Assembly (NCBI GenBank): GCA_963627465.1
Contig: CAVGBO010000052.1
Coordinates: 1 to 64,000, forward strand
Direction of reading: 5' to 3'
Source: CAKUFA01 sp963627465
GTDB taxonomy: Bacteria > Bacillota > Clostridia > Christensenellales > Aristaeellaceae
DNA: 64,000 bases
A program made the position numbers and the translations under genes. The notes under the pieces are model-generated. The model worked only from the letters and a program-made list of their open reading frames with translations. It did not search any database and was not told the origin of the DNA. Positions 51,271 through 60,071 of this stretch are shown in pieces (the first letter of the stretch is position 1; the number at the start of each line of letters is the position of its first letter).

Positions 51271-53004
51271 TCACAGCCTCCATCCCACGGCCTGGGTTCG
51301 TGCGTCCACGAACCGCTTGTAAATGCCCTCCTGCCGGAGCAGCTCCTCGTGGGTGCCCTGCTGGGCAATGCGCCCCTTGTCCACCACAAAGATTTGGTCG
51401 GCGTGGCGCACGGTCTTCAGCCGGTGGGCAATCATGATGATGGTCTTCTCCCGGGTCAGGGCGTCGATGGCGTCCACCAGATCCTTCTCGTTTTCCGGGT
51501 CCACGTTGGCGGTGGCTTCATCCAGGATGATGACGGGGGCATCCTTCATGATGGCACGGGCGATGGAGATCCGCTGCTTCTCGCCTCCGGACAGGCTGGC
51601 GCCTCCTTCCCCGATGACCGTGTTGTATCCATCCGGCAGCTTGCTGATGAAGTCGTGGCAGCAGGCTTTCTTGGCTGCCTCCACCACGTCCTCGTGGGTT
51701 GCATCCTGCCGGCCGAACTTGATGTTGTTCTCAATGGTATCCGCAAACAGGTACACGGACTGGAACACAAAGGCGAAGTTCGCCATCAGGCTGTTCATGC
51801 TGTAGTCCTTCACGTTGATGCCGCCCAGGGTGATGTTCCCTGCATCCACATCCCAGAACCGGGCAATCAGGCGGCACAGGGTGGATTTGCCCCCGCCGGA
51901 AGGTCCCACAAAGGCAGTGGTGGTTCCTTGGGGAATGGATAGGGACACGTCGTCGATGATCTTCCGGCTGCCGTAGGAGAAGGAAACGTGATTCAGCTGG
52001 ATGTCCTCGTTCTTGGGCTGAATCTCCCTGCCGCCGATGTCCATGGTGTCCAGGTTCAGGATGGCATTGGCCTTGTCCACACATACGCTGACCGTGTGCA
52101 GCAGGGAGGAGTAGCTGCCGGCGGTTTCAAGGCTTGCAAAGAGCAGAAAGGCCGCAATGGTCATGCCGATGGCGGTGACCACAGGCATATTGCCGGTGGT
52201 GAACAGATAGGCACTGCCCACCACCATCAGTGCGCCGGTGATCTTCGTGACCGCCGTTTGCAGGAAGTGATAAGGGATGAAGGTCATTTCCATTCGGGTG
52301 TTGATGTTGGCGCAGGCTTCGTTGGCCTCATTGAGCCGTTTCGCCTTGTCCCCCAGCAGCCGGAAGGACTTGACCTCCGCAATGCCCTGAATGTACTCCA
52401 TCACCTGATTGACCAGCTCCGTGTCGCAGGCCACCTTGCTTTCCGAAAGCCCCTTGCCTGCTTTCTGCATCCGGCTGTTGATGAGGAAGAAGACCCCCAC
52501 CCCCAGGGCGGCAAGGAGGCCGATGCGCCAGTCCGCCAGCAGGATCATCACCACAATCATGGAGGTTTCCAGAATGCCCTGCAGGGTCAGCATGACCACC
52601 CGGGTGGCCACGTCCCCCAGGGCTTCCATGGTGTTGGTGGTTACGGAGGAAATCTCCCCGATGCTGTTGGCGTTAAAGTATCCCATGGGCAGATACCGCA
52701 GGTGCTCCGCAATCCTGATGCGGGCAGAGGCGGCGGCGTTGTAGCCTGCCTCGGTCTGCAGCACGGTGGAATACCGCTTGCACACGATGCCGACGATGAT
52801 CGCCCCGCCCATCATCAGCAGGGAGCCGGTGATATACTTGCCCATGGCTTCCCCGCTCATCAGCCCCATGAGGATGTACATCATGGCCGGCACCTTCATG
52901 GCGGAGGCCAGGGCTTCCGCCAGCCCGATGACCACGGACAGGCGGAACTTCCGGCTGTTTTCCTTGCCGGAGAAGCGGAAGAACTTGGCCAGAATCTCAA
53001 ACAT
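51271..53004 (-). CDS. ABC exporter subunit (second half of heterodimer)
   Basis: This 577-residue protein has six membrane helices (to about residue 300) and an ATPase with Walker A GPSGGGKST, signature LSGGEKQRISIARA, Walker B VIILDEATANVDPENE and switch IMIAHRLKTV. The start at 53004 (MFEILAKFF) follows AAAGGAGGAG; upstream in-frame codons read into the partner gene. It overlaps the partner gene by 8 bp. The LSGGEKQR...DEATANVDPENE pattern is common in pairs of the YwjA/IrtAB-like group linked to siderophore, drug or peptide export or import. Confidence 0.92.
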   Translation of the reverse strand: MFEILAKFFRFSGKENSRKFRLSVVIGLAEALASAMKVPAMMYILMGLMSGEAMGKYITGSLLMMGGAIIVGIVCKRYSTVLQTEAGYNAAASARIRIAEHLRYLPMGYFNANSIGEISSVTTNTMEALGDVATRVVMLTLQGILETSMIVVMILLADWRIGLLAALGVGVFFLINSRMQKAGKGLSESKVACDTELVNQVMEYIQGIAEVKSFRLLGDKAKRLNEANEACANINTRMEMTFIPYHFLQTAVTKITGALMVVGSAYLFTTGNMPVVTAIGMTIAAFLLFASLETAGSYSSLLHTVSVCVDKANAILNLDTMDIGGREIQPKNEDIQLNHVSFSYGSRKIIDDVSLSIPQGTTTAFVGPSGGGKSTLCRLIARFWDVDAGNITLGGINVKDYSMNSLMANFAFVFQSVYLFADTIENNIKFGRQDATHEDVVEAAKKACCHDFISKLPDGYNTVIGEGGASLSGGEKQRISIARAIMKDAPVIILDEATANVDPENEKDLVDAIDALTREKTIIMIAHRLKTVRHADQIFVVDKGRIAQQGTHEELLRQEGIYKRFVDARTQAVGWRL

Positions 53005-54775
53005 GGGCGTTCTCCTCCTTTGCGGTGTCACGGGCGGATACGTGGGCTTCCCACATATGCCGGTACAGGGGGCAGGTTTGCAGCAGCTCCTCATGGGTGC
53101 CTTCGCCCCGGATGCGCCCCTCCTCCACCACGAAGATTCGGTCGCTGTCCTTCACGGTGGATAGCCGGTGGGCGATGACGATCAGCGTCTTCCCGGCCAC
53201 CAGCTTGGCAATGGAGGCTTGCAGGATGGCTTCATTCTCCGGGTCAGTGTAGGCAGTGGCCTCATCCAGGATGACGATGGGCGCATCCTTCAGCATGGCG
53301 CGGGCAATGGCGATGCGCTGCCGCTCGCCTCCGGATAGGTGACTGCCTGCGCCCCCTGCCAGGGTATCAAAGCCCTTGTCCAGCTGCATGATAAAGTCGT
53401 AGCAGCCGCTTTCCTTCGTCACGGCTATGACCTGCTCGTCCGTGGCGGCAGGGTTGCCGTGGCGGATGTTCTCCATTACGGTTTCGTTAAACAGGTAGTT
53501 GTCCTGGGACACATAAGCCACTTCCCGGTTGAAATCCTCCGGGGAAAGATGGCGAATGTCCGCACCCCCGATCTTGATGCTGCCGCTGCCCGCATCCCAG
53601 AAGGAGGCAATCAGCTTGGCGATGGTGGACTTGCCGCTGCCGGAAGGCCCTACCATGGCGTTGACTGTGCCGTCCTTCATGGTCATGGTAATGCCGTGGA
53701 GCACCTCCTGCTCATGATAGGCAAAGTGCACATCCTCCAGGGTGACGCTGTGATCCTTGGGGGATTCGGTGCTCCTTTCCGGCCGCTGCAATTCCGGCTG
53801 CCGGAGCAGATCTGCCGCCTCCCCTACGATCACGTCAATCTTCCCCAGGTCGTCCGTGTAGGAACCCAGGGTGATCAGGGGTCCCACAATGCCCAGGGAA
53901 AGGATGATGCACAGCACGAACCCGGACAGGGACAACGTGCCCCCTGCCACGTAGGCTGCCCCCAGGGGCAGCACCGTCAGCAGGGTGTAGGGGGTCAGGG
54001 TCATCATAACGCCGTGGAAGATGGCGCACCGGCGCATCCAGCTGATGAAGGAATCGGCATACGCCTTGGCCGCCTTGGCGAACTTGGCATAGGAGCTTTC
54101 CGTTTTGCCGAAGGCTTTGATGACCTCAATGCCGTCAATGTACTCCACCGCCGCATCGTTCAGCTCCTTGGTGGCCTTCACGGTTTTCTCAAAGCTGGGT
54201 TTGAAGTCGATCATCATGCCCCCGTAGGACAGGAGGCCTGCAATCACCGGCAGCAGGGACCAGAGTGCCAGCCGCCAGTCGGTGGCGAAGAAGTAGATCA
54301 GGATCAGCACCGGTGCCAGCAGGTTGGCGGTAAACTCCGGCACAATGTGGGCCAGGGTGGTCTCCATGCTGTCGATCCGCTCCACGATGATGTTCTTGAA
54401 GGTGCCGGAGGAGGTGTCCTTCACATAGCCCAGGGGCACCCGTGCCAGCTTGTCGCAGCAGGCTTTGCGGACAGCGGCCAGCACCGAAAAGGTAGCCTTG
54501 TGGGACAGGGAGGTGGAAAAGGAATGGCAGGCCTCCGCCCCCAGAAAGGACAGGGCAATGAGCACTGCCTTGACCCCATAGGCGGCAAAGTCTTTCTCCT
54601 CGTTTAGGAACATGCCGACCACATCCGCAATGAGGAAATAGGGCAACAGCTTCAGCAGCACATTGCCCACTGCCAGCAGAATGCTCTGCAGGTACAGACC
54701 TTTCTGGGGCTGTGCCCATGCCAGCAGCCACTGGGCGGCGGATTGCTTCTTGACGTCCACGCTTGTTGCTTCCAT
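52997..54775 (-). CDS. ABC exporter subunit (first half of heterodimer)
   Basis: This 592-residue protein has six membrane helices and an ATPase: Walker A GPSGSGKST, signature LSGGERQRIAIARA, Walker B IVILDEATAYTDPENE and switch VIAHRLSTV. AAAGGAGT lies 8 nt before the ATG at 54775. Directly upstream is a TetR gene, so the pair is probably induced by its own substrate. Together with the gene at 51271 it makes a heterodimer. Confidence 0.92.
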   Translation of the reverse strand: MEATSVDVKKQSAAQWLLAWAQPQKGLYLQSILLAVGNVLLKLLPYFLIADVVGMFLNEEKDFAAYGVKAVLIALSFLGAEACHSFSTSLSHKATFSVLAAVRKACCDKLARVPLGYVKDTSSGTFKNIIVERIDSMETTLAHIVPEFTANLLAPVLILIYFFATDWRLALWSLLPVIAGLLSYGGMMIDFKPSFEKTVKATKELNDAAVEYIDGIEVIKAFGKTESSYAKFAKAAKAYADSFISWMRRCAIFHGVMMTLTPYTLLTVLPLGAAYVAGGTLSLSGFVLCIILSLGIVGPLITLGSYTDDLGKIDVIVGEAADLLRQPELQRPERSTESPKDHSVTLEDVHFAYHEQEVLHGITMTMKDGTVNAMVGPSGSGKSTIAKLIASFWDAGSGSIKIGGADIRHLSPEDFNREVAYVSQDNYLFNETVMENIRHGNPAATDEQVIAVTKESGCYDFIMQLDKGFDTLAGGAGSHLSGGERQRIAIARAMLKDAPIVILDEATAYTDPENEAILQASIAKLVAGKTLIVIAHRLSTVKDSDRIFVVEEGRIRGEGTHEELLQTCPLYRHMWEAHVSARDTAKEENAHV

Positions 54776-54844
54776 GCAATTGACTCCTTTCATCCCTTGA
54801 AGATGATTAGTTAATACTAACTCTCCGTCAAAAACAAAGGGGAT

Positions 54845-55498
54845 TTACTTCCCCTCGTCTTTGCTCCCGCCATCCGGGAACTTGATGTTCATCAGCCGCT
54901 CCCAGCCCCCGGTTTGAAATTCCTTCAGCTGGGCAATGTTCTTCTTGGCGGTTTCCTTGTCCATGTCGTGCTCAATGATTTGGAACACGGAGGAGAAGAA
55001 GCCGGTGTTGATCATGTGCAGCAGGCTTTCCTCCACCTGCGGCACGGGAATGCCGGACTGCCGCAGGGTGTCCATGTACGTCTGGGTGGAGGCGATTTCC
55101 CGCGCCACCATGCCGTGGATGAACCCGGCGTACTTGCCGCTGTCCCCGCACTTCAGCAGCAGGCGGAAGTGATCGTAATGCTCGTACACGTAGTCGATGA
55201 TTTGGTTGATGCCGTCCCCGGAGGCTTCCGTCATGTGGTCGGTCTGTGCCTGAGCAGGCAGGGTTTCGAAATCCGCTAAAATCCCGTCATAGATTTGGTA
55301 GATGTGTGCCAGATAGGGATCCACAAGAGCGTCGTACAGGCTTTCCTTGGTGGGATAGTACTTGTAGAATGCCCCGGTGGTCAGCCCGGCATCCTTCACA
55401 ATGTTCCGCAGGGAAGCCCCGTCCAGCCCGTCCTGCAAAAAGTGCTTCTTGGCTGTGCTCAGGATCTTCTCCCGGGTGGCATCCGCTTTCACGGACAT
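54845..55498 (-). CDS. TetR-family transcriptional repressor
   Basis: This 217-residue protein has an N-terminal helix-turn-helix (about 8-54: REKILSTAKKHFLQDG, then LRNIVKDAGLTTGAFYKYYPTKESLYDAL). The C-terminal ligand domain is variable. It is the first gene of the exporter operon. Two abutting 13-bp palindromes overlap the start of its transcript (55520-55545), implying autorepression and control of the exporter. Confidence 0.93.
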   Translation of the reverse strand: MSVKADATREKILSTAKKHFLQDGLDGASLRNIVKDAGLTTGAFYKYYPTKESLYDALVDPYLAHIYQIYDGILADFETLPAQAQTDHMTEASGDGINQIIDYVYEHYDHFRLLLKCGDSGKYAGFIHGMVAREIASTQTYMDTLRQSGIPVPQVEESLLHMINTGFFSSVFQIIEHDMDKETAKKNIAQLKEFQTGGWERLMNIKFPDGGSKDEGK

Positions 55499-55519
55499 GG
55501 TGCTCCTCCTTTCAAAAAG

Positions 55520-55545
55520 ATAACGCTGTTATATAACACTGTTAT
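55520..55545. promoter_or_regulatory. Tandem TetR operators
   Basis: ATAAC-GCT-GTTAT (55520-55532) and ATAACA-C-TGTTAT (55533-55545) are two perfect 13-bp palindromes placed end to end directly after the -10 of the tetR promoter. Confidence 0.8.
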
Positions 55546-55574
55546 ATTTTATGCAGGCACAGGGAGATTGTCAA
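55546..55574 (-). promoter_or_regulatory. Promoter of tetR-exporter operon
   Basis: On the minus strand there is TTGACA (55574-55569), a 17-bp spacer and TAAAAT (55551-55546). Confidence 0.85.
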
Positions 55575-55612
55575 GGGGAAAATGATGGTTTTCTCACGCC
55601 GTGCTGCCCAAA

Positions 55613-55641
55613 TTGACAAACCACCGACCGCCGGCTATAAT
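55613..55641 (+). promoter_or_regulatory. Promoter of csoR-type gene
   Basis: TTGACA (55613-55618), a 17-bp spacer and TATAAT (55636-55641), both perfect. An ATACCCC half-site similar to the downstream CsoR boxes lies just after it (about 55647-55653). Confidence 0.88.
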
Positions 55642-55676
55642 CAACATATACCCCTTACCCTATGGAGGCTATGACG

Positions 55677-55952
55677 ATGAAGCAATGTATGGATGCGGAA
55701 AATCTGCACCGCCGCCTGCGGAAGATTATCGGCCAGGTGCAGGCCATTGATCGAATGGTGGATGAGGACGTGCCCTGTGAAGACGTGCTGTCCCAGATTA
55801 ACGCTGCCAAGTCCGCCCTGAACGGCTGCGGCAAGGTGGTGCTGGAGGGGCACATTCAGCACTGTGTTCGGGATGGGATTCAGCACGGGGATGCGGACAA
55901 GACCATCGAAAGCTTCACCAAGGCGGTGGAGCGGTTTGCCAATATGCAATGA
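55677..55952 (+). CDS. csoR: CsoR-family metal-sensing repressor
   Basis: This 91-residue all-helical repressor has the Cu(I)-CsoR ligand set C34 (VPCEDVL), H59 and C63 (EGHIQHC), and the conserved LRKIIGQVQAIDRM first helix. Metal binding releases the protein from GC-rich operators flanked by ATACCCC/GGGGTAT. The start at 55677 was chosen because GGAGG is 8 nt upstream; ATGs at 55662 and 55671 lie on or too near that site. It precedes a metal P-type ATPase whose promoter has two such operators. Copper is the likely signal, although some relatives sense other metals or sulfide. Confidence 0.9.
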   Translation: MKQCMDAENLHRRLRKIIGQVQAIDRMVDEDVPCEDVLSQINAAKSALNGCGKVVLEGHIQHCVRDGIQHGDADKTIESFTKAVERFANMQ

Positions 55953-55989
55953 CTTTCGCCCAATCATGGGCGATTTTTTTCTGCCCGTG

Positions 55990-56042
55990 TTGACAACACA
56001 TACCCCTATGGGTATAATGGCACCAGATACCCGGTGGGGTAT
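55990..56042 (+). promoter_or_regulatory. Promoter with two CsoR-like boxes for the metal ATPase
   Basis: TTGACA (55990-55995), a 17-bp spacer and TATAAT (56013-56018). ATACCCC-TATGGGTAT (56000-56015) fills the spacer and overlaps the -10. ATACCC-GGT-GGGGTAT (56027-56042) lies just downstream. Repressor bound at either site would block initiation. Confidence 0.82.
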
Positions 56043-56059
56043 AGAGAGGAGTGCCTTTC

Positions 56060-57928
56060 ATGAAGAAAGCCATGGAGCAGCTGCAGCACCTTCTGGAGCT
56101 GGGCGGCATCAAAAAGGACATGACGCTGCTGGTGATCTCCGGCATGGCGGTGCTGTGCAGCCTGCTGAAGTTTCAGCCCTTCCCCTTTGACATGGCCTGG
56201 TTCGCCATTGTGCTGTGCGGCCTGCCCATTATCCTGGAGGCGGTCATTGGCCTTGTCACCGCCTTTGACATCAAGGCGGACGTGCTGGTTTCCATGGCAC
56301 TGATCGCCTCCCTGTGCATTGGGGAAACCTTTGCTGCCGGGGAGGTGGCCTTTATCATGCAGCTGGGGGCGCTGCTGGAGGAGCTGACCGTGGCCAAGGC
56401 TCGTGCCGGCATTGAAAAGCTGGTGCACCTAACGCCCCAAACCGCCCGGGTGATTCGGGACGGAAAGGAAGCGGTCATTCCGGCGGAGCAGGTGCAGGTT
56501 GGGGATCGGCTTCGGGTGCTGCCCGGGGAAAGCATTCCTGTGGACGGTGTGATCCTTGCAGGGCAGACCTCCATCAATCAGGCGGTGATGACCGGTGAAT
56601 CCCTGCCGGTGGACAAAACCGTGGGAGATACGGTATCCAGCGGTACGGTGAACCAGTTCGGCGCATTTGAAATGGAAGCCGCCAAAGTGGGGGAAGACAG
56701 CTCCATTCAGCGGATGATTCGCCTGGTACAGTCGGCAGACGCAGGCAAGGCGAAGATTGTGGGCATTGCGGATCGCTGGGCTACATGGATTGTGGTCATT
56801 GCCCTGACGGCGGCGGCACTGACCTGGCTCATGACCGGGCAGATCATCCGCGCGGTGACCATTCTGGTAGTGTTCTGCCCCTGCGCCCTGGTGCTGGCCA
56901 CCCCCACCGCCATTATGGCGGCCATCGGCAACGCTACGAAGCACGGCTTTCTTGTCCGTGAAGGGGATGCGCTGGAGCGGCTGGCCAAGACCAAGGTCAT
57001 CGCCTTTGACAAAACCGGCACCCTGACCTATGGCAACCCGGAAGTGGTGGCCGTGCATAGCGTATCTGCCTTGAAGGATGAGGATCTTTACCGGCTGGCA
57101 GCCTGTGGAGAACAGTTTTCCGAGCATCCCCTGGGTAAGGCCATTGTGCGCTGCTACCGGAAAACCGGGGCAAAGCTTTTACCGGCAGAGGATTTCGAAA
57201 TGATGCCCGGCCGGGGAGTGTGTGCCAAGGTGGAAGGCAAGACGGTGCTGGCAGGCAACCCGGAAATGATGCAGGAGCATCACATTCCGCTGAAGGACAC
57301 AGCCGATGCCCAAGAATACCTTGCCCAGGGCTGCACGGTGATCGATGTGGCGGTGGACGGGGCTTTTGCCGGCTTCATTGCCCTGTCGGACACGGTGCGG
57401 CAGGAGAGTGCAGCGACCATTGCTGCCCTGTCCTCTTTGGGGGTGAAGCCTGTGCTCCTGACCGGCGACCATGAAAATGCCGCCAAGGCCATTGGGGACA
57501 AGCTGCACATCAGCGAAGTCCGTGCCCGTTGCCTGCCGGAGGACAAGCTGAAGGCCATCGGTGATTATCAGACCCAGAGCCTGCCCGTGTGCATGATCGG
57601 AGACGGGGTGAACGACGCCCCTGCCCTGAAGAAGGCGGATGTGGGCATTGCCATGGGGGGTGTAGGCAGCGACATTGCGGTGGATGCGGCGGACATTGCC
57701 CTGGTAGATGACGAGGTGAAGGAGCTTCCCCACCTGATTGCCCTGTCCAAGCGAATGATGACCACCATCAAGGTCAACATGACCTTCTCCATGACGCTGA
57801 ATTTCGTCGCCATTGTGCTGGCCATGGTGGGCACCCTGAACCCGGTGGTAGGAGCCCTTGTCCACAATGCAGGGTCTGTATTGGTCATTGCCAATTCCGC
57901 CCTGCTGCTGAAGTGGAGAAAGAAATAA
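56060..57928 (+). CDS. P1B-type heavy-metal transporting ATPase
   Basis: This is a 622-residue metal exporter in the membrane. Motifs are TGES in the actuator domain, CPC in the membrane metal site (VVFCPCALVLATPTA), the phosphorylated Asp in DKTGTLT, SEHPLG in the nucleotide domain and GDGVNDAPAL. No N-terminal metal-binding HMA domain or Cys-rich stretch is present. The last helix carries HNAGSVLVIANS, which is neither the typical Cu (P1B-1) nor the CadA (P1B-2) pattern, so the metal is uncertain; CsoR control points to copper. The start ATG 56060 is 9 nt after GAGAGGA; GTG 56051 abuts it. Confidence 0.92.
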   Translation: MKKAMEQLQHLLELGGIKKDMTLLVISGMAVLCSLLKFQPFPFDMAWFAIVLCGLPIILEAVIGLVTAFDIKADVLVSMALIASLCIGETFAAGEVAFIMQLGALLEELTVAKARAGIEKLVHLTPQTARVIRDGKEAVIPAEQVQVGDRLRVLPGESIPVDGVILAGQTSINQAVMTGESLPVDKTVGDTVSSGTVNQFGAFEMEAAKVGEDSSIQRMIRLVQSADAGKAKIVGIADRWATWIVVIALTAAALTWLMTGQIIRAVTILVVFCPCALVLATPTAIMAAIGNATKHGFLVREGDALERLAKTKVIAFDKTGTLTYGNPEVVAVHSVSALKDEDLYRLAACGEQFSEHPLGKAIVRCYRKTGAKLLPAEDFEMMPGRGVCAKVEGKTVLAGNPEMMQEHHIPLKDTADAQEYLAQGCTVIDVAVDGAFAGFIALSDTVRQESAATIAALSSLGVKPVLLTGDHENAAKAIGDKLHISEVRARCLPEDKLKAIGDYQTQSLPVCMIGDGVNDAPALKKADVGIAMGGVGSDIAVDAADIALVDDEVKELPHLIALSKRMMTTIKVNMTFSMTLNFVAIVLAMVGTLNPVVGALVHNAGSVLVIANSALLLKWRKK

Positions 57929-57947
57929 ATCCGCCTTACCCTACACA

Positions 57948-57989
57948 AAATCCCCGAAGAGCGCCTTTGTCAACGCTCTTCGGGGATTT
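57948..57989. terminator. Bidirectional terminator between metal ATPase and hemZ
   Basis: AAATCCCCGAAGAGCG (57948-57963) pairs perfectly with CGCTCTTCGGGGATTT (57974-57989). T-rich on the plus side and A-rich before it, so it can stop both converging transcripts. Confidence 0.88.
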
Positions 57990-57993
57990 GCTT

Positions 57994-59457
57994 TTATGCT
58001 TGATGAGCTGCTTCCTCGCCCAGGAACAGATCCCGCTTCCGCTGGATCATTTCCTCCACCCGGGTGATGTACTGCTCAATGTTGTACACATTAGGGGCGC
58101 GGCCGATGCGGCCTTCCTCCGGGTACACCCGCTTGGAAATTCCTCCTGCCCCCAGGGCAAGGATGTGGGTGGTCTCCTCCATGATGTCCACATTGTACAG
58201 GCAGGCGTGACCGGGCAGGGCGTAGCCCACGTTTTCCTGATTGCCGGCCATGTACTTCTGCCGGTACAGGTAGTAGGGGGTCATGCCCATGGCCTTGGCG
58301 GTTTCAAGCCCCATGTGCACCATGGCGGCGGCAGTGTCCCCGTCCGGCAGAGGGGCATGCTCCAGGTGCATTTTGCTGGATCGCTTAATGGCCAGGGTGT
58401 GGACGGTCAGGCTTTCCGGGTGCAGTGCCTTGGCCTTCTCCATGGTGTAGGCAAAGTCCTTCAGGTCCTCCCCCGGCAGGGCGGCAATCACGTCCATGTT
58501 GATGTGGGAAATGCCCACCTCCCGTGCCAGGGCATAGGCTTCCTCAATCTGCCGGGCAGTGTGCCCCCGGCCGATGACTTCCAGGGTGCGATCCACCATG
58601 GTTTGGGGATTGATGCTGATGCGTCCCACCCCGTGGTCACGGATGCAGGCCAGCTTGCCCCGGGTTACCGTGTCCGGGCGGCCGGCTTCCACGGTGTACT
58701 CCTCCGCCCCGGGGAAGGCGGTCATCAGCTTGTCCATCAGCCGGGCAAATTGTTCCTCGTTCAGGGAAGTAGGAGTGCCGCCTCCCACATACACGGCACG
58801 GAGCCGCTTCCCGGCGTCCCGCATCAGGGCGGCGCAGGCGTCCATCTCCTGCCGCAGGGCGGCAAGGTAAGGCTCTACCAGCCGTCCGCTGCCGATTTCG
58901 CCCCCGGAGAAGGAGCAATAGGCACACCGGGTGGTGCAGAAGGGAATGCCCACATACACGTCCATGTCCCCGTCGCTGGGGGGCGTAAGGCGGCCTTGCA
59001 CGGTAACAATGTCCTGTAGGAGAGATGCCTTTTCCGGCAGAATGTCAAACGTCTGCTGAAGCTGCTGTGCGGCCTCTGCCGGAGTAAGCCCCTGATCCAG
59101 TGCCTCATACATCAGGTGGGTGGGACGTACCCCGGTCATGCTGCCCCAGGCCGGGTGGAGACCCGTCACCTTCCGGCACAGCTCGTAGGCAGTCTGCTTG
59201 CACAGCCGCCGGGCGGCACGCTTCCGGTGCAGGTCGGTCAGCCGGGGATCCGCTTCCTCCCCCGGCACAGGCACGGACAGGGTCGCCGACTGCCCGGACA
59301 GGGTGCAGGTGCAGCGGTAGTATCCGCCCTCTTCCTTTTCCTCAAAGGCGAAGGGGGCAGGCTCCCCTTCCCACACGCTTTCCGGCAGTGAAAAAAGCCG
59401 GGAGACGTTCTTCATCTCCGGCAGAATTTCTTCCAAGTAGGTTGCAAGCTGGGTCAT
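57994..59457 (-). CDS. hemZ: HemZ-type radical SAM coproporphyrinogen oxidase-like enzyme
   Basis: This 487-residue radical SAM protein has the 4Fe-4S motif CTTRCAYC (C174, C178, C181), the SAM-binding YVGGGTPT, and a HemZ-specific C-terminal part with YYLYRQKYMAGNQENVGY. An N-terminal domain of about 160 residues is also typical of HemZ. HemZ of Bacillus is linked to oxygen-independent coproporphyrinogen III oxidation, though many Clostridia with hemZ lack haem synthesis and the true role may differ. It starts 8 bp after the MBL hydrolase gene. Confidence 0.92.
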   Translation of the reverse strand: MTQLATYLEEILPEMKNVSRLFSLPESVWEGEPAPFAFEEKEEGGYYRCTCTLSGQSATLSVPVPGEEADPRLTDLHRKRAARRLCKQTAYELCRKVTGLHPAWGSMTGVRPTHLMYEALDQGLTPAEAAQQLQQTFDILPEKASLLQDIVTVQGRLTPPSDGDMDVYVGIPFCTTRCAYCSFSGGEIGSGRLVEPYLAALRQEMDACAALMRDAGKRLRAVYVGGGTPTSLNEEQFARLMDKLMTAFPGAEEYTVEAGRPDTVTRGKLACIRDHGVGRISINPQTMVDRTLEVIGRGHTARQIEEAYALAREVGISHINMDVIAALPGEDLKDFAYTMEKAKALHPESLTVHTLAIKRSSKMHLEHAPLPDGDTAAAMVHMGLETAKAMGMTPYYLYRQKYMAGNQENVGYALPGHACLYNVDIMEETTHILALGAGGISKRVYPEEGRIGRAPNVYNIEQYITRVEEMIQRKRDLFLGEEAAHQA

Positions 59458-59465
59458 GGTTCACC

Positions 59466-60029
59466 TCAATGTCCGGGATATAGGGTGCACGTGCCCGCAA
59501 GGGGAACAATTTTCTCCAAAGAGGCCGCCATGGCTTCCCCATCGCCCCCGGGGAGATCCGTGCGGCCGCAGCCCCCGTGGAACAGGGTGTCCCCGGTAAA
59601 CAGGCTGTTGCCGGTTTTGTAGCACACGCTGCCCGGGGTGTGGCCGGGGGTGTGAATGACATGGAAGGGAATCCCTGCCGCCTCAAAATCCTCCTCATCC
59701 CGGAGGAGCCGGGTGGCAGGCCGGGCGGTGATGCTTTGGCCGATCATCCAGCCGGCATTCAGGTCAGGGGATGCCAGCAAGGGAGCATCTGCCTCGTGAA
59801 TCATCACCGGGGTATCCGCTTCCCGCAGGGCGTCCACAGCACCAATGTGGTCGAAGTGACCGTGGGTCAGCAGGATGGCGGCAATCTTCTTGCCCCCGCA
59901 GGCCTGACGAATCTTCTCCGGCTCGCTGCCCGGGTCAATGACCGCACAAGTCTCCCGCCCCGGCAGGGACAGGATGTAGCACTGATTGCACAGCATACCT
60001 ACGGTAACGGTAACAATATCGATTTTCAT
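59466..60029 (-). CDS. MBL-fold hydrolase (glyoxalase II-like), short C-terminus
   Basis: This 187-residue metallo-beta-lactamase-fold protein has metal ligands in THGHFDH, TPGHTPGS (His) and FTGDTLF (Asp), and a final His in YPGH. The chain ends exactly at that PGH, whereas relatives usually continue about 20 residues (for example GPxTTIGxExxxNPF). All ligands are kept, so it may still work. The stop codon TGA lies inside GAGGTGA, which looks like the ribosome-binding site of hemZ. It may hydrolyse a thioester such as S-lactoyl or S-acyl thiols. Confidence 0.88.
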   Translation of the reverse strand: MKIDIVTVTVGMLCNQCYILSLPGRETCAVIDPGSEPEKIRQACGGKKIAAILLTHGHFDHIGAVDALREADTPVMIHEADAPLLASPDLNAGWMIGQSITARPATRLLRDEEDFEAAGIPFHVIHTPGHTPGSVCYKTGNSLFTGDTLFHGGCGRTDLPGGDGEAMAASLEKIVPLAGTCTLYPGH

Positions 60030-60071
60030 CTGTACCTCTCTTGATGAAAAGAATTTCGGAGGAACACCCTC

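Noticed and set aside
51168..51389. Minus-strand open frame of 73 codons ending near the maturase remnant
   Set aside because: It overlaps the end of the ABC exporter gene in another frame and then reads through palindromic DNA; no start signal supports it.
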